A DNA stretch of 64,000 nucleotides from Sporobacter sp963663605 (GCA_963663605.2 CAXXVF010000001.1:310001-374000); one strand, 5' to 3'; positions 34,521 through 44,553 are shown, counted from the first letter of the stretch. Numbers and translations: made by a program. The notes: a model not told the origin generated them from the letters alone.

Positions 34521-34964
34521 CTATATGCCGGTCAGGCGTCTTTGAATAAAAGCCAGCAGCGCCATGACTAAGAAAAGAATGACCGAAACGACCGTCCAGC
34601 CCTTGCCAGCATATGCGGTCACGCCGAGCATCCCGCCGAATGAAGCGAAATACAGCGTCACATAGGTGATGAGCAGCCAGCGCGTGTTCCTGAAATCGAG
34701 CTTCAGGACGTAATCCAGCATAAGCTCCATTGCCAGCCAGGCCAAAACGAGTGCGATTTGTATATAAAACAGCGGTGGCCGGCCGAATTGGGATGCTTTG
34801 ACCAGCATAAAGACAAGCGGAATTGCCAGACACAATTCAAATATGCCGACGCTGTATCCCCATTGGGGTTTCCCCATAAGCCTGAAGGCAAACACACAAA
34901 TGGCCGACACATAAAGCAGTACGGCTACAACGGCGCCGAGCTGATTGAACAAAGCGGCTCTCAT
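34521..34964 (-). CDS. Small four-helix membrane protein
   Basis: The 147-residue protein has about four hydrophobic segments separated by short loops and no recognised motif. ATG 34964 follows AAAGGAAG and begins the first hydrophobic helix; the longer frame to 35135 encodes intergenic sequence. I cannot assign a family. Confidence 0.6.
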   Translation of the reverse strand: MRAALFNQLGAVVAVLLYVSAICVFAFRLMGKPQWGYSVGIFELCLAIPLVFMLVKASQFGRPPLFYIQIALVLAWLAMELMLDYVLKLDFRNTRWLLITYVTLYFASFGGMLGVTAYAGKGWTVVSVILFLVMALLAFIQRRLTGI

Positions 34965-35071
34965 GGATATCTTCCTTTCCCAATATAATCCTTCAATAGA
35001 TTTACAATAACACGAACCCAAATGAAAATAAACGGCAGTCTGCTGGAAGCTGCCGTTACAAATATTTTTAT

Positions 35072-35120
35072 AGCCCACCCACCGCCCATAAAGGTATGGA
35101 GCTGCGCCCCAAGCCTTCAA
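35072..35120. repeat. Partial copy of the palindromic intergenic repeat
   Basis: The segment contains CCCACCGCCCATAAAGGT then GGAGCTGCGCCCC, like the sequence before and within the repeats at 24861-24991. It suggests a repeat family dispersed in intergenic positions. Confidence 0.5.
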
Positions 35121-35165
35121 ATAAAGTGTTGGCAACTTGACGCGCTATAGTAAAAAATATGACAC

Positions 35166-35203
35166 AAAAAGACGGCGGGAGCTTTTAAGCCCCCGCTGTT
35201 TTG
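35166..35203 (-). terminator. Terminator of the MMPL exporter operon
   Basis: On the minus strand GCGGGGGCTT and AAGCTCCCGCC form the stem, followed by GTCTTTTTGTG. It lies 21 bases beyond the partner gene stop. Confidence 0.7.
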
Positions 35204-35224
35204 TTCTTATTTGATTTTTTACTG

Positions 35225-37051
35225 TTATTTGAACAAAGCTAAAAACCGGGTCCAGAGCGTTTCGTTTTCCGCCGCCGTTTCCGGTTCGGCAGTCTCGATT
35301 TCGGTTTTTTCAATCTTGTCGGTCTTCAGGATGAACTGCACCGATATCGTATTCGTGTTTTTGTCGGAGATAAATGAAGCAGGGATGAAATCGGATTTAT
35401 CATAGCTGCCGATCATCTCCTGGATCTCATCGTCGACCTGCTCCGGCATATCCGCCGTCGCGTCGCGCAGCTCCGTCGTACCCTCGTATAACTGGCCGAT
35501 CCCGTCGTACAGCTCAGCGATGCCGTCCGAAATGCCGCCGATCCCTGTATTCATTTCGCCGTAGTTATAAGCGATCGATGAAACGCCCGAGGTGAAGGCT
35601 ACGAGCCCTGCGTGGAAATCTTCATAATTTGCCGAAAGCGTAATGAGGCTTTCAGACAGCTGCAGCATCATGGATACCGTGTCGGTGCCGCTCAGGGAGT
35701 CGCGGACTTGTTCCGAGATGGCCGTGAGCGACTGGGACATCATATCCAGTGAGCCGGCCGATTCACCGAGTGCGGGCCCGACCGCGTCAAATGCCGCGCG
35801 CACCGCCTGATATGTGCCTTTGACCTTGGCAGCCGAGGCATAGTATGCGGAAAGCTGGTCGAGCGTGTCTTTTTGGCCCGGATTGGCCTGATACAGCGCC
35901 GCAAGCTCCTGCTGTGATATCTCACTGTCGGGGATCTCGGAGATTGCTGTGTCGAGCGCTGTATAGGAGGCGGAAAAAGCCGTGTTCAAATCTGTCAGAG
36001 CGGCCGATACGCCGTCGAGTCCGTCTGAAAGCTGGTCAAGCGTATCCGGGAGCCGGCTCAAAGCCTCGACGTCCAGGCCGCCCGAGGAGCCGTCCATAGA
36101 AGAAGAGATTGCGATGAGCGCGTTCATGATTTCCGCGGAGCCGGAGACCAGTTCGCCTGAACTGCCACTCAGTGCCCAAAGCCCGTCTGCGAAAGACGAC
36201 GAACCGCTTTTCAAATCGGCGGCGCCCGTATTGAGATCGTAAGAACCGGAATGCATTTCTTTAACCGCGTCGTTTAACTCGACGACAGCGTCGGACAAAG
36301 AAGCGAGGTCGCCAGAAAGCGCGTCCGAATCCGGCGCGTCGATGCTGAGCGACATCGGCAGCGCGGCAAATTCAATGCCCTGCATGGTAAAATCCGTTAC
36401 GTCTGCTGTCACCGCCAGCTCGGCTGCGTCGCCCGGCATAACGGTAAAGGTGATCAGCTTGTCGCCGCCGGCATTGGCGACGGCGCCGTCGGGGGCGAGG
36501 ATGTCTTGGCACGCTGCGTTGTCGAGCGTCACGGAGATCTGGAGCAGATAGTTTTCAAAATAGGATGGATCTGCGTTTTCATTTTTCGCGGTCGATATCC
36601 GTATTTCCGCATGGCCCGATTTCCCGGCGAGCTCCGAGGCCGCCAGCTTCTCGCCGTCTAAATAGTAGGACACGTCAATGAGCCACGGGAGCTCGGCGTT
36701 TATTAGCGCTGCCTGATAATAGAAGGCGCCGGCCGGCGCGTTCACGGATATCCCGTCGCCGGTGAGCGTCAGTGCGTCGGTGTTCGTGAGATTTTTGACC
36801 GCAGCGAAACCGCCGTGATCGGCGACGGGGCCCGCCGCTTTATTGGTGAGGATGTTGACGACGTAAACGTCTTTGATCTCGCCGTCCGCCGTCAGGTTGG
36901 CGTAGACGACTTCCTCTCTTGAATCGGAGGCTTTGGCGTCCGTACCTGCCGCTCCGGCCGTAGGATCGGGCAGCGTGGCTGCCAAAACCGTGGGGAGCAG
37001 CAGCGTCGCGAACATTATTGCCGTCACAATTGCTTTAACTGCTTTTTTCAT
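35225..37051 (-). CDS. Secreted/membrane partner of the MMPL exporter (YhgE/Pip-like repeats)
   Basis: This protein of 608 residues has an N-terminal signal segment (AIVTAIMFATLLLPTVLAA). The central region has repeated helical segments with G-x-x-x-L and DGI-x-L-YDG patterns (GISDGIAELYDGIGQLYEGT), as found in YhgE/Pip-like proteins. The C-terminal tail is acidic and ends with a short hydrophobic segment. Its start overlaps the exporter stop by ATGA, so the two are translated together. It is probably an extracellular adaptor; the cargo is unknown. Confidence 0.7.
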   Translation of the reverse strand: MKKAVKAIVTAIMFATLLLPTVLAATLPDPTAGAAGTDAKASDSREEVVYANLTADGEIKDVYVVNILTNKAAGPVADHGGFAAVKNLTNTDALTLTGDGISVNAPAGAFYYQAALINAELPWLIDVSYYLDGEKLAASELAGKSGHAEIRISTAKNENADPSYFENYLLQISVTLDNAACQDILAPDGAVANAGGDKLITFTVMPGDAAELAVTADVTDFTMQGIEFAALPMSLSIDAPDSDALSGDLASLSDAVVELNDAVKEMHSGSYDLNTGAADLKSGSSSFADGLWALSGSSGELVSGSAEIMNALIAISSSMDGSSGGLDVEALSRLPDTLDQLSDGLDGVSAALTDLNTAFSASYTALDTAISEIPDSEISQQELAALYQANPGQKDTLDQLSAYYASAAKVKGTYQAVRAAFDAVGPALGESAGSLDMMSQSLTAISEQVRDSLSGTDTVSMMLQLSESLITLSANYEDFHAGLVAFTSGVSSIAYNYGEMNTGIGGISDGIAELYDGIGQLYEGTTELRDATADMPEQVDDEIQEMIGSYDKSDFIPASFISDKNTNTISVQFILKTDKIEKTEIETAEPETAAENETLWTRFLALFK

Positions 37052-39111
37052 TGTTTGTCACTCCTAAGAAATCCGGTGCGGATCGTTGTTTTCTGGATGA
37101 CCCTGTCAAACAGGGTCAGGGCGGCGGGCAGGAAACACAGGACCATCAGGAAAGCGATGATCGCGCCTCTGCCGAGCAGAAGTCCCATATCGGCAACAAT
37201 CTGGTTCGACGAGGTGATGTTCAGCGCGAAACCCGCCAGCGATAAGATCGTGGCCGAGGTCAGTATGGAACCGAAAACCTGACCGAACGTTTCTTTCAGC
37301 GCTTTTTTCTTTGGCAGTGTCCGCCGGTTCATAATATAGTGGTTCGTCATGAGTATGGCATAGTCCACCGTCGCGCCGAGCTGGACGGTATTGATGATCA
37401 GATATCCGATATACACCAGCTGTGAGCCTGTGAAGTAAGGATAGGACAGGTTGATCCAGATGGCTGTTTCGATCGTGATAAGCAGGACGACCGGCAGCGT
37501 CAGGGATCGGAAGGTGACGAGCAGAACCAGGAAAATAGCCCCGATGGCAATAAAGTTAACGAGCTGATTATCTCTAGTGACGACGTTTTTCATATCGTAT
37601 ATCGTCACGCTTTGACCGGAGGAGTAAATTGTATCGCCGTAATAGGAACGCGCCGTATCCTGCACCTGTTCCACAACGGAGAACGCCAGGTCCCCCTCAT
37701 CCGCCGTGTCTGTATAGACGATGATGCGGCTGTAGTTTTCCGAGTAGAATTGATCCGTGACCGTGCTGTCAAGAAAACTGTCCGGCAATTCCGGCCCGAC
37801 AGCCGTGGCATAGGAGATAACGCCGGTCACATGCGGCTGTGCCTCGAGCGTCTGGCTTAAAAGGTTTTCCCTGGCGGGATCGCCTCTTGGAACGAGCAGC
37901 ACGATGACCGTCGACTGTCCGAACTGTTCATTGATTTTTTCGGTATCCCGGCCGCTCCTGCTTTCGGAACTGATAAGGCTCGTACCGTAGCTGAAGTTGT
38001 TGCGGGACTGAGCGAGAAAGCTCGGCGCGATCAGCAGTGCGACAATAATCAGCGCGGGAATGCCGAGTTTCGGGACAATCCTGCCGACTCGGTTGCCGTG
38101 CGGCAGGAACTTTTTATGCCTTGTCTTATCAATCAGTTTCAGGCATAAGAGCGTAAGGGGCGGCAGAAAAAGCATGACCGATAAAAAGCTCAGGACAATG
38201 CCTTTGGCCAGAACGATGCCCAGATCGGCGCCGATCCGGAAATTCATAAATACGAGCGCCAGGAAACCGAACAGCGTCGTTGCGGCGCTGGCCGCGATTG
38301 AGGAAAACGCCTTCCGGACGGCCAGGCGCATCGCCTCGTTCACATCGTCCGTTTTCTGCCGGAATGCTTCAAAGCTGTGCAGCAGGAAGATGGCGTAATC
38401 AAGCGAAACGGCAAGCTGCAAAATGGGGCTGATGGAATTGGTGACGAATGAAATTTCCTTGAAGATTACGTTTGTGCCCATGTTGATGAGCACGGATACG
38501 CCGATGGCAATCAGATACAGGGCGGGTTCCAGCCAGGAGCTCGTCGACAGGAGCAGGATCAGGATGATGACCGGAAGGAGGATGATCAATGCGCTTTTTG
38601 TCTCGTTTCCGGTCAGATTCATCAAGGAGGCTGTGTTGACCGCGCTTCCGGATAAGGCATTGTCTTCGCCGATCAATTCGTATATCGCTTCCGTCGCGCT
38701 GACTTCATAGCCTTTTTCAATGGTCAGTGAAAACAGAGCGCTGCCGTCATTATAGTAGTCGGCCGCAACATCGCCGTCGGCCGTTTCGAGCGGCGTTTTC
38801 AGATCCATGACGTCGTCGAGCCACAAAATATCGCTGACGCCGTCGATCGACATCAGCTTTTCCTTATATGAAAGCGCTTCTTCGATTGTCACGTCTTCCA
38901 GCATCACGCGCGTGTTCGGCACGCCCTGAGAAAACTCGTTTTCCAGTATATCCAGGGCTTCTGTGGACTGTGCCTCTTTCGGCAGATAATCTATAAACGT
39001 ATAGTTTATCGTAACGCCGAGCGACAGCAGGGCACAAACAGCCGCAAGCACGAAAAATAGCAAAACGACAAGCTTTTTGTGCCGGATGATCGTCTCGGTA
39101 ATACTGCGCAT
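37048..39111 (-). CDS. MMPL/RND-family membrane exporter
   Basis: The protein has about 687 residues and two repeats of six membrane helices with large extracellular loops, the MMPL design. Motifs such as AVSLDYAIFLLHSFEAFR and ATVDYAILMTNHYIM mark the proton-relay helices. It should export a lipid, peptide or drug. ATG 39111 follows AGGAGGACATTT; the longer frame from TTG 39141 is not used. The partner gene overlaps its stop, and a divergent TetR gene with paired inverted repeats probably controls it. Confidence 0.88.
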   Translation of the reverse strand: MRSITETIIRHKKLVVLLFFVLAAVCALLSLGVTINYTFIDYLPKEAQSTEALDILENEFSQGVPNTRVMLEDVTIEEALSYKEKLMSIDGVSDILWLDDVMDLKTPLETADGDVAADYYNDGSALFSLTIEKGYEVSATEAIYELIGEDNALSGSAVNTASLMNLTGNETKSALIILLPVIILILLLSTSSWLEPALYLIAIGVSVLINMGTNVIFKEISFVTNSISPILQLAVSLDYAIFLLHSFEAFRQKTDDVNEAMRLAVRKAFSSIAASAATTLFGFLALVFMNFRIGADLGIVLAKGIVLSFLSVMLFLPPLTLLCLKLIDKTRHKKFLPHGNRVGRIVPKLGIPALIIVALLIAPSFLAQSRNNFSYGTSLISSESRSGRDTEKINEQFGQSTVIVLLVPRGDPARENLLSQTLEAQPHVTGVISYATAVGPELPDSFLDSTVTDQFYSENYSRIIVYTDTADEGDLAFSVVEQVQDTARSYYGDTIYSSGQSVTIYDMKNVVTRDNQLVNFIAIGAIFLVLLVTFRSLTLPVVLLITIETAIWINLSYPYFTGSQLVYIGYLIINTVQLGATVDYAILMTNHYIMNRRTLPKKKALKETFGQVFGSILTSATILSLAGFALNITSSNQIVADMGLLLGRGAIIAFLMVLCFLPAALTLFDRVIQKTTIRTGFLRSDKQ

Positions 39112-39135
39112 AAATGTCCTCCTGGTTAAAACAGT

Positions 39136-39194
39136 CAACAATGTGTTGCAAATCCATCAAAAAGAATTATAATTAACATGGTGTTGCAATACAA
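39136..39194 (-). promoter_or_regulatory. MMPL promoter with two TetR-type inverted repeats
   Basis: TTGTAT (39189-39194) and TATAAT (39166-39171) are 17 bases apart on the minus strand. CAACA-ATG-TGTTG (39136-39148) and AACA-TGG-TGTT (39175-39185) share half-sites and are followed by GCAA. One lies in the promoter spacer, the other downstream. Confidence 0.65.
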
Positions 39195-39305
39195 TAAACA
39201 ATCTGAAGAGAAATGCGGTTTTGCCGACAGACAGCAAAGCGACTGTCGGTTAAAGGGTTCGCTAAATGTAAAAATATTATGAACATGGGAAAGCGGGGGT
39301 AGTCC

Positions 39306-39917
39306 ATGGCCAAAGAGAAAAACGACAGGCGTGTACAATACACGAAAATGATTTTAAAGCAAAGCCTTATCTCGCTGCTGCAGCAAAAGACGGTCGAAAA
39401 GATCACCGTCAAGGAACTCTGCGAGCTGGCCGATTTGAACCGAAGCACGTTTTACGCGCATTACAGGGATCCGCATGATCTGCTGCGGCAAATCGAAGAG
39501 GAGATCATGCGTGAGCTCAACATACATCTGAAAAATCTCCGGTTTATTGAAAGTGAAACAGAGTCTTTTCAGCGTTTAAAAACGATTTTTGAATACATTG
39601 TGGACAACGCCGACCTTTGCCGTGCCCTTTTGGGTGAAAACGGGGATATAGCATTTCAAAAAGAGGTCATGATGATCATTCAGGAACAGCGGATGGAGGA
39701 ATGGAAGCGGAGCAAGGAATATGATCCTGAAATGGTCGAATACACCACGCTGTTCGGAATCAACGGCAGTATCGGTGTTATTCAGAAGTGGCTCCAGGGC
39801 GGAATGACTAAGTCGGCGTCTGAAATGGCATCGTTTATTATCAAGCTGACGTATCAGGGATTATCACCCTATATGAATGCGGAACAATCGGCCGGGAAAC
39901 GGCAGGAATACACTTAG
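39306..39917 (+). CDS. TetR-family repressor
   Basis: The 203-residue protein has an N-terminal helix-turn-helix (KITVKELCELADLNRSTFYAHY) and a helical C-terminal ligand domain of the TetR_C_8 type. It is divergent to the MMPL exporter operon and its intergenic region contains two matched inverted repeats, so it is probably the local repressor. A GGGGGT ribosome site precedes the ATG. It is distinct from the TetR gene at 12224 in sequence, though both share this domain type. Confidence 0.85.
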   Translation: MAKEKNDRRVQYTKMILKQSLISLLQQKTVEKITVKELCELADLNRSTFYAHYRDPHDLLRQIEEEIMRELNIHLKNLRFIESETESFQRLKTIFEYIVDNADLCRALLGENGDIAFQKEVMMIIQEQRMEEWKRSKEYDPEMVEYTTLFGINGSIGVIQKWLQGGMTKSASEMASFIIKLTYQGLSPYMNAEQSAGKRQEYT

Positions 39918-40143
39918 GAATACACTTGATGTATAAGACATCTTAAAAACTTTGTATCATTAACAGGAATATTGTGGTATAATCTTTTCTGCCGCTGCCG
40001 ATGCCCCCGTATCCTATCCGGTTTGGCAGGGCTTAAACAGGCAAGCCTTGAAGCGGCATGTATTATGCCGCGCCGCATCCTGCCGATGCGGTGCTTAAGC
40101 TGGGGCAAAGCACTGAAGCTATAAAAGATACTGGGTGGGTCGC

Positions 40144-40929
40144 ATGAAAAACAAAAGAGGTTTTTCACTGGCTGAACTGATATTCTCCATGACAATAATT
40201 GCGGTCGCGATAAGTATGATGTCGCCGGGCTTCTACAGGCAGGTCGGGAAGGCACAGCAAATCGTGTGTGATTTAAACTGCCTGCAGTTTATGCGAAGCT
40301 TTAAGGTGTTCAAGGCGTTTGATACGGAGGGCTATACGCTTGAAGAGGCTATAAACATCGACACATGCCCGCCGGAACTGCGCGACGAGGTTGAAAGACT
40401 GAAACGCTTCGAAGGCGGTACGTATTCCGTAGTGGACGGTCAGCTCGTCTGTTCCGCGCGCGGCGTCGTCGGCAGCTGCGAGGACAGCTGCGGCAAGCTT
40501 GCTGCGGGAGATACTGTTTTCGGGCATATTTTACTTTCTGATTGGGAAGACCTGTGTGATTCCGTTGTCAGGATGCCATGGGGCGGCGTCCGACTCAACG
40601 CAGGAACGGTCTATGTGCTTAATGGATACACGTATGTTGTTGCAAAAGACAGTTACCTGTCACAGGAAGCGGCGGCGGAGGCCGGGGATGATCCCGGCAG
40701 CCTGGCTTTTGTGCAGCAATTCGATCCGGGTTCTGCGATCAGCACTTCATCGTACAACCGGACTGTCGGATGGTTCCCGCTTTTGAAAAACGGCGATGTA
40801 TGCAGCAAAAACGGCGTTGTTTATGTGTTTTATGGGGAAGACGATACGCAATGGGAACCGCTTCCGGACAGAGGCGGGAACTGGGTCATGCTCACGGGGC
40901 AAAACAACCCGACGCCGATTAAGCCATGA
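40144..40929 (+). CDS. Orphan type IV prepilin-like protein
   Basis: The precursor has about 261 residues. A class III signal peptide KNKRGFSLAELIFSM places cleavage after G and glutamate at mature position 5, followed by a hydrophobic helix. The rest has cysteine-bearing loops (CNCLQF-like, SCEDSCGK, DLCDS) and a carbohydrate- or surface-like segment, but no known domain. ATG 40144 follows GGGTGG; GTG 40135 is less likely. No prepilin peptidase, ATPase or pilus assembly gene occurs nearby. Confidence 0.75.
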   Translation: MKNKRGFSLAELIFSMTIIAVAISMMSPGFYRQVGKAQQIVCDLNCLQFMRSFKVFKAFDTEGYTLEEAINIDTCPPELRDEVERLKRFEGGTYSVVDGQLVCSARGVVGSCEDSCGKLAAGDTVFGHILLSDWEDLCDSVVRMPWGGVRLNAGTVYVLNGYTYVVAKDSYLSQEAAAEAGDDPGSLAFVQQFDPGSAISTSSYNRTVGWFPLLKNGDVCSKNGVVYVFYGEDDTQWEPLPDRGGNWVMLTGQNNPTPIKP

Positions 40930-40940
40930 TAAAAAATAAA

Positions 40941-40975
40941 ACAAGCGGGCAGATGATTCTGCCCGCTTGTTTTTT
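40941..40975. terminator. Bidirectional terminator between prepilin and ABC genes
   Basis: ACAAGCGGGCAG and CTGCCCGCTTGT pair around ATGATT, with an A-rich left flank and a T run on the right. Confidence 0.85.
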
Positions 40976-41000
40976 TATAAGTTGCTCTGTAAGTCGATGC

Positions 41001-42029
41001 TTATTCAGCAACGGCTTCTGTACCGGACTTTTTACGGCTGGCTTTAGGCTGAATGAGGCCGTGTGTTCTGCGGTACGTGTAAACATTGAGAGAGAGTGCC
41101 GCGAGGATTATAGCGCCGCGTACGAAGTCCTGATAATCGGAGGGGATGCCGATCAGGATCTGCACGTTGTTGATGATGCCCACGAGCAGCGCGCCGTATA
41201 CCGCGTCGATGATGCTGCCCTCGCCGCCGGCGAGGTTGATACCGCCGACGATCATGGCCATCAGAACGTTGCCTTCATAGCCGGCCGCCGTACCTGTGCC
41301 CGCAACGGTGTTCATGCTGGCAAGGATAATGCCGCCGATGCCGGCCATTACGCTGCTGAGGACAAATGCGATTTTTGTATTCAGCTTGGATTTGATGCCG
41401 ACCAGTTCCGACGCCATCGGATTGCCGCCAACGGCATACAGCCTGCGCCCGAAGGTCGTGAAGTTTAGGATTAGGGCACAGATAATTGCAATGACGATGA
41501 ATATGACAACCGGTACAGGAAGCGACAGGAATTTGCTGTTACCCATATTGTACAGGAAGTTTGTATTGTCTAGTATATAGATATACGAAGCATCGGAGAC
41601 GATCATGGCAACGCCGTAAATAGCGTACTTGCTCGCCAGAGTTACAACGAACGACGGCATTTTAAACCGTGTGACGAGAAAAGCGTGGACCAGGCCGAGC
41701 GCCACGCACGCCGCCATCGCAATGATGAACCCGCGCATAAAGGAGCCGGGTGCATAACCGCTGTCGACTACCGACAGTGTAACAATCGTTGCCGAGAGCG
41801 CGGCCGTTGAAGCCACCGACAAGTCCAGGCCGCCGATGAGGACGACAAAGAACATGCCGCAGGCCATGATTCCGAAGATGGAGATGGCGCGCAGGATGCT
41901 TGTCCAGTTGGAAGGGAGGAAGAACTGGCGTTCGAAAATAGCCATGATGACCATTAAGATGACCAAAATGGTGATTTTCTGTCCCCAGGATGTGCCTATG
42001 ATCTGTTTGAGGCTCTTTTTTGACTTCAT
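41001..42029 (-). CDS. Sugar ABC transporter permease (RbsC/YjfF-like)
   Basis: The 342-residue protein has about eight to ten transmembrane helices of the BPD_transp_2 family (GGLDLSVASTAALSATIVT and GGINLAGGEG segments). It is one of two permeases in this cassette. Its ATG overlaps the ATPase stop by ATGA. It should join the other permease to form the channel for a pentose, hexose or related compound. The substrate cannot be named from sequence. Confidence 0.92.
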   Translation of the reverse strand: MKSKKSLKQIIGTSWGQKITILVILMVIMAIFERQFFLPSNWTSILRAISIFGIMACGMFFVVLIGGLDLSVASTAALSATIVTLSVVDSGYAPGSFMRGFIIAMAACVALGLVHAFLVTRFKMPSFVVTLASKYAIYGVAMIVSDASYIYILDNTNFLYNMGNSKFLSLPVPVVIFIVIAIICALILNFTTFGRRLYAVGGNPMASELVGIKSKLNTKIAFVLSSVMAGIGGIILASMNTVAGTGTAAGYEGNVLMAMIVGGINLAGGEGSIIDAVYGALLVGIINNVQILIGIPSDYQDFVRGAIILAALSLNVYTYRRTHGLIQPKASRKKSGTEAVAE

Positions 42030-43540
42030 AGCGCTTTCCCCTCCTTCGTGTGCTCTCCGGAAGCCGCCAGCAAAATCGCGTTTTGCGTAACGTTATCATT
42101 GGTAAATTCCTCGAAGAAACGGCCTTTGTACATAACCAGTATACGGTCGGAAACGTGCCGGAGCTCAGCCATGTCCGAGGAGACCATAACGACGATTGCG
42201 CCCGAATCGGCGAGATCGCGGATGATCTGGTAAAGTTCGGCCTTGACGCCGACGTCTATGCCGGCCGTCGGTTCGTCCAGGAGCAGGACTTTAGGCGACC
42301 GGGCCAAACCGCGCGCCACGACGACTTTCTGCTGATTGCCGCCGGACAGATTGGCAACCGGAAGTTCTTTCATAGGCGGACGGATATCAAATTGCTTAAT
42401 GGCGTTTTCCGCCCATTCCGCTTCGCGTTTTTTAAAGACGATTCTACGCGGCGCAAGCCGGTCATAACTGGCAAGGGCAAGGTTTTTCTCGATCGAGAGC
42501 GTAGGGATAAACCCTTCGTTGCGGCGATCCTCCGGAACGAAGGCAAAACCATTTTTCAGGTTTTTGCCAACGGTTTTGCTGACCGGCTTGCCGTTGAGCA
42601 TGACAGTGCCGGAATCCTGTTGGAGGCTGCCGTATATGCATTTCAAAAGCTCGGTCCTGCCGGAGCCGACCAGGCCGCCGATGCCGAGGACTTCGCCGCC
42701 GTAAGCTTCGAAGTTGACGTCGTTTAAGAGCGCTTTATACCTGAGGCCGCGCACTTCAAGTTTATTGTCTTCAATACGTTTACTTTTGCCGGTAACGACG
42801 TCGATATTGCTGACTTCTTTGCCGAGCATCATGGGAACGACCGTCTTGGGCGAAATTTCTTCCTTTTCAAGCACGCCGACGATCTCGCCGTCGCGCATGA
42901 CGGTCAGCCGGTCGGACACTTCGTAGACTTCGTCGAGACGGTGCGATATATAAAGGATGCTTGCGCCGTCTTTTTTAGCCAGCCGGATCGTATCGAACAG
43001 TATCTCCTGTTCTGAAGCAGACAGGGAAGAGGTAGGCTCGTCCATGATGATTAGCCGCGCACGCACGAGCAGCGCCTTAAGGATCTCGACCATTTGGCGT
43101 TTAGCCATGCTCATCGTTTCGACGATGGCATCGGGATCGATGTCAAATCCGAGCCGGTCGATGAGCACCTGAACCTCATCGCGCATCTTTTTCAGAGACG
43201 AAAACCCGTGCTTTGTCAGTTCCTGACCCAGAAAAACGTTTTCAGCAACGCTCAGCGCAGGTACGAGGCTCAATTCCTGATAAATAACGGCGATGCCGGC
43301 CTTTAAGGCATCCTGTCTGGAATTGATCTCGACGGGTTTGCCGTCAATGAAAATCTGGCCGTCGTCTTTTGTATAAACGCCGGTGATGATCTTGATAATG
43401 GTGGATTTTCCCGCGCCGTTTTCACCCATCAGGGCGTGTACTTCGCCTTTTTGGATTTCAAGATTGGCGCTTTTGAGCACCGGAATGCCGTTGAACTGTT
43501 TGCAGATGTTTTTAGCTTGCAGGAGTACATTGTCTTCCAT
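42026..43540 (-). CDS. Sugar ABC transporter ATPase, tandem domains (RbsA/MglA-like)
   Basis: This 504-residue protein carries two ABC domains. The first has GENGAGKST and the second has GLVGSGRTE with signature LSGGNQQKVVVARGLARSP. The second Walker A deviates, as is normal in RbsA-like proteins. It powers the adjacent permeases. The start shares one base (TAATG) with the preceding permease stop. It is the third gene of a four-gene importer. Confidence 0.94.
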   Translation of the reverse strand: MEDNVLLQAKNICKQFNGIPVLKSANLEIQKGEVHALMGENGAGKSTIIKIITGVYTKDDGQIFIDGKPVEINSRQDALKAGIAVIYQELSLVPALSVAENVFLGQELTKHGFSSLKKMRDEVQVLIDRLGFDIDPDAIVETMSMAKRQMVEILKALLVRARLIIMDEPTSSLSASEQEILFDTIRLAKKDGASILYISHRLDEVYEVSDRLTVMRDGEIVGVLEKEEISPKTVVPMMLGKEVSNIDVVTGKSKRIEDNKLEVRGLRYKALLNDVNFEAYGGEVLGIGGLVGSGRTELLKCIYGSLQQDSGTVMLNGKPVSKTVGKNLKNGFAFVPEDRRNEGFIPTLSIEKNLALASYDRLAPRRIVFKKREAEWAENAIKQFDIRPPMKELPVANLSGGNQQKVVVARGLARSPKVLLLDEPTAGIDVGVKAELYQIIRDLADSGAIVVMVSSDMAELRHVSDRILVMYKGRFFEEFTNDNVTQNAILLAASGEHTKEGKAL

Positions 43541-44553
43541 TATTGAGCACCTCCTGCCTGTAATTCTTTGAGTTTGGCATTCCGTATCGCTTTTTTCTCA
43601 AGACGTTTAACAATCATGCTGTTGAAGCTGGCGTCGAACACGGTCGCGATGACAATGATAACGCCCATCGCGATATATTGCCAAGCCGAACTCAAACCGT
43701 ATTTGTACAGCCCGTTGAGTATCAGCACCATGAAAATAGCGCCGAGGCCCGCTCCGACCTGATCGCCCTTGCCGCCGCCGAGCACGATGCCGCCGACAAC
43801 GCAGGCCGCGATTGCCTGGAATTCATAGCCGGTGCCGAGCGATACGCTTGCCGCGCTTTGATAGGCCACCTGCATGCCGCCGGCCAGGCCGGCCGTCGCA
43901 CCGGAGATGATAAACCCGGTGGCTTTTACGAAGCTGTTGTTGACGCCGGACATCTGTGCGGACCGGGCGTTGGAACCCAATGCGTATGTATGGGTGCCGT
44001 ATCTGGTTCGTGTCATAACGACAAAAGTGGCAATAGCCACAACGACCCATACGATTGTAATCCAGTAAAGGCCTCCGATGCTTTGCCCGATCGCAAGAAA
44101 GCTTTTATTTGTCATGCTTTTTGAGACCAGCGCCCCGTTTACATGGAATGCAAACACCAAACCGAGACCGCTGTATACAAAACCGGAAGCAAGTGTTGCC
44201 ACGAACTCGGTCAAATGCAGTCTGGTTACAAGAAATCCGTTGAAACTTCCGATCAACGCGCCGATGATGACGCCGCCCAGTAAAACAACGATACCGGGGA
44301 TGCCCGGTATAAAGGATAAGCGCGAACACAGAATCGCTACGACACAGGCGATACCGCCCACTGAAAGGTCGATGCCGCCGCCAACCATAACGAAACACAT
44401 GCCCACTGCTAATAGACCCACGAACGCTGCCTCTTTAAGGAGCTGTAGTGTATTGCGCATGGAGACGAAATTCTCTGTCGTCAGAGCGAATACGATCCAA
44501 AGCACTAAAACGAGACCGAGTGTTATGAGCCTACGGATATTTTTGCTGCTCAT
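43540..44553 (-). CDS. Sugar ABC transporter permease (RbsC-like)
   Basis: The 337-residue membrane protein has a GGGIDLSVGGIA motif and about eight helices of the same permease family as the gene at 41001. The two probably form a heterodimer. AGGAGG precedes the ATG. It lies downstream of the binding protein after a GC-rich hairpin and upstream of the ATPase. Confidence 0.92.
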   Translation of the reverse strand: MSSKNIRRLITLGLVLVLWIVFALTTENFVSMRNTLQLLKEAAFVGLLAVGMCFVMVGGGIDLSVGGIACVVAILCSRLSFIPGIPGIVVLLGGVIIGALIGSFNGFLVTRLHLTEFVATLASGFVYSGLGLVFAFHVNGALVSKSMTNKSFLAIGQSIGGLYWITIVWVVVAIATFVVMTRTRYGTHTYALGSNARSAQMSGVNNSFVKATGFIISGATAGLAGGMQVAYQSAASVSLGTGYEFQAIAACVVGGIVLGGGKGDQVGAGLGAIFMVLILNGLYKYGLSSAWQYIAMGVIIVIATVFDASFNSMIVKRLEKKAIRNAKLKELQAGGAQ

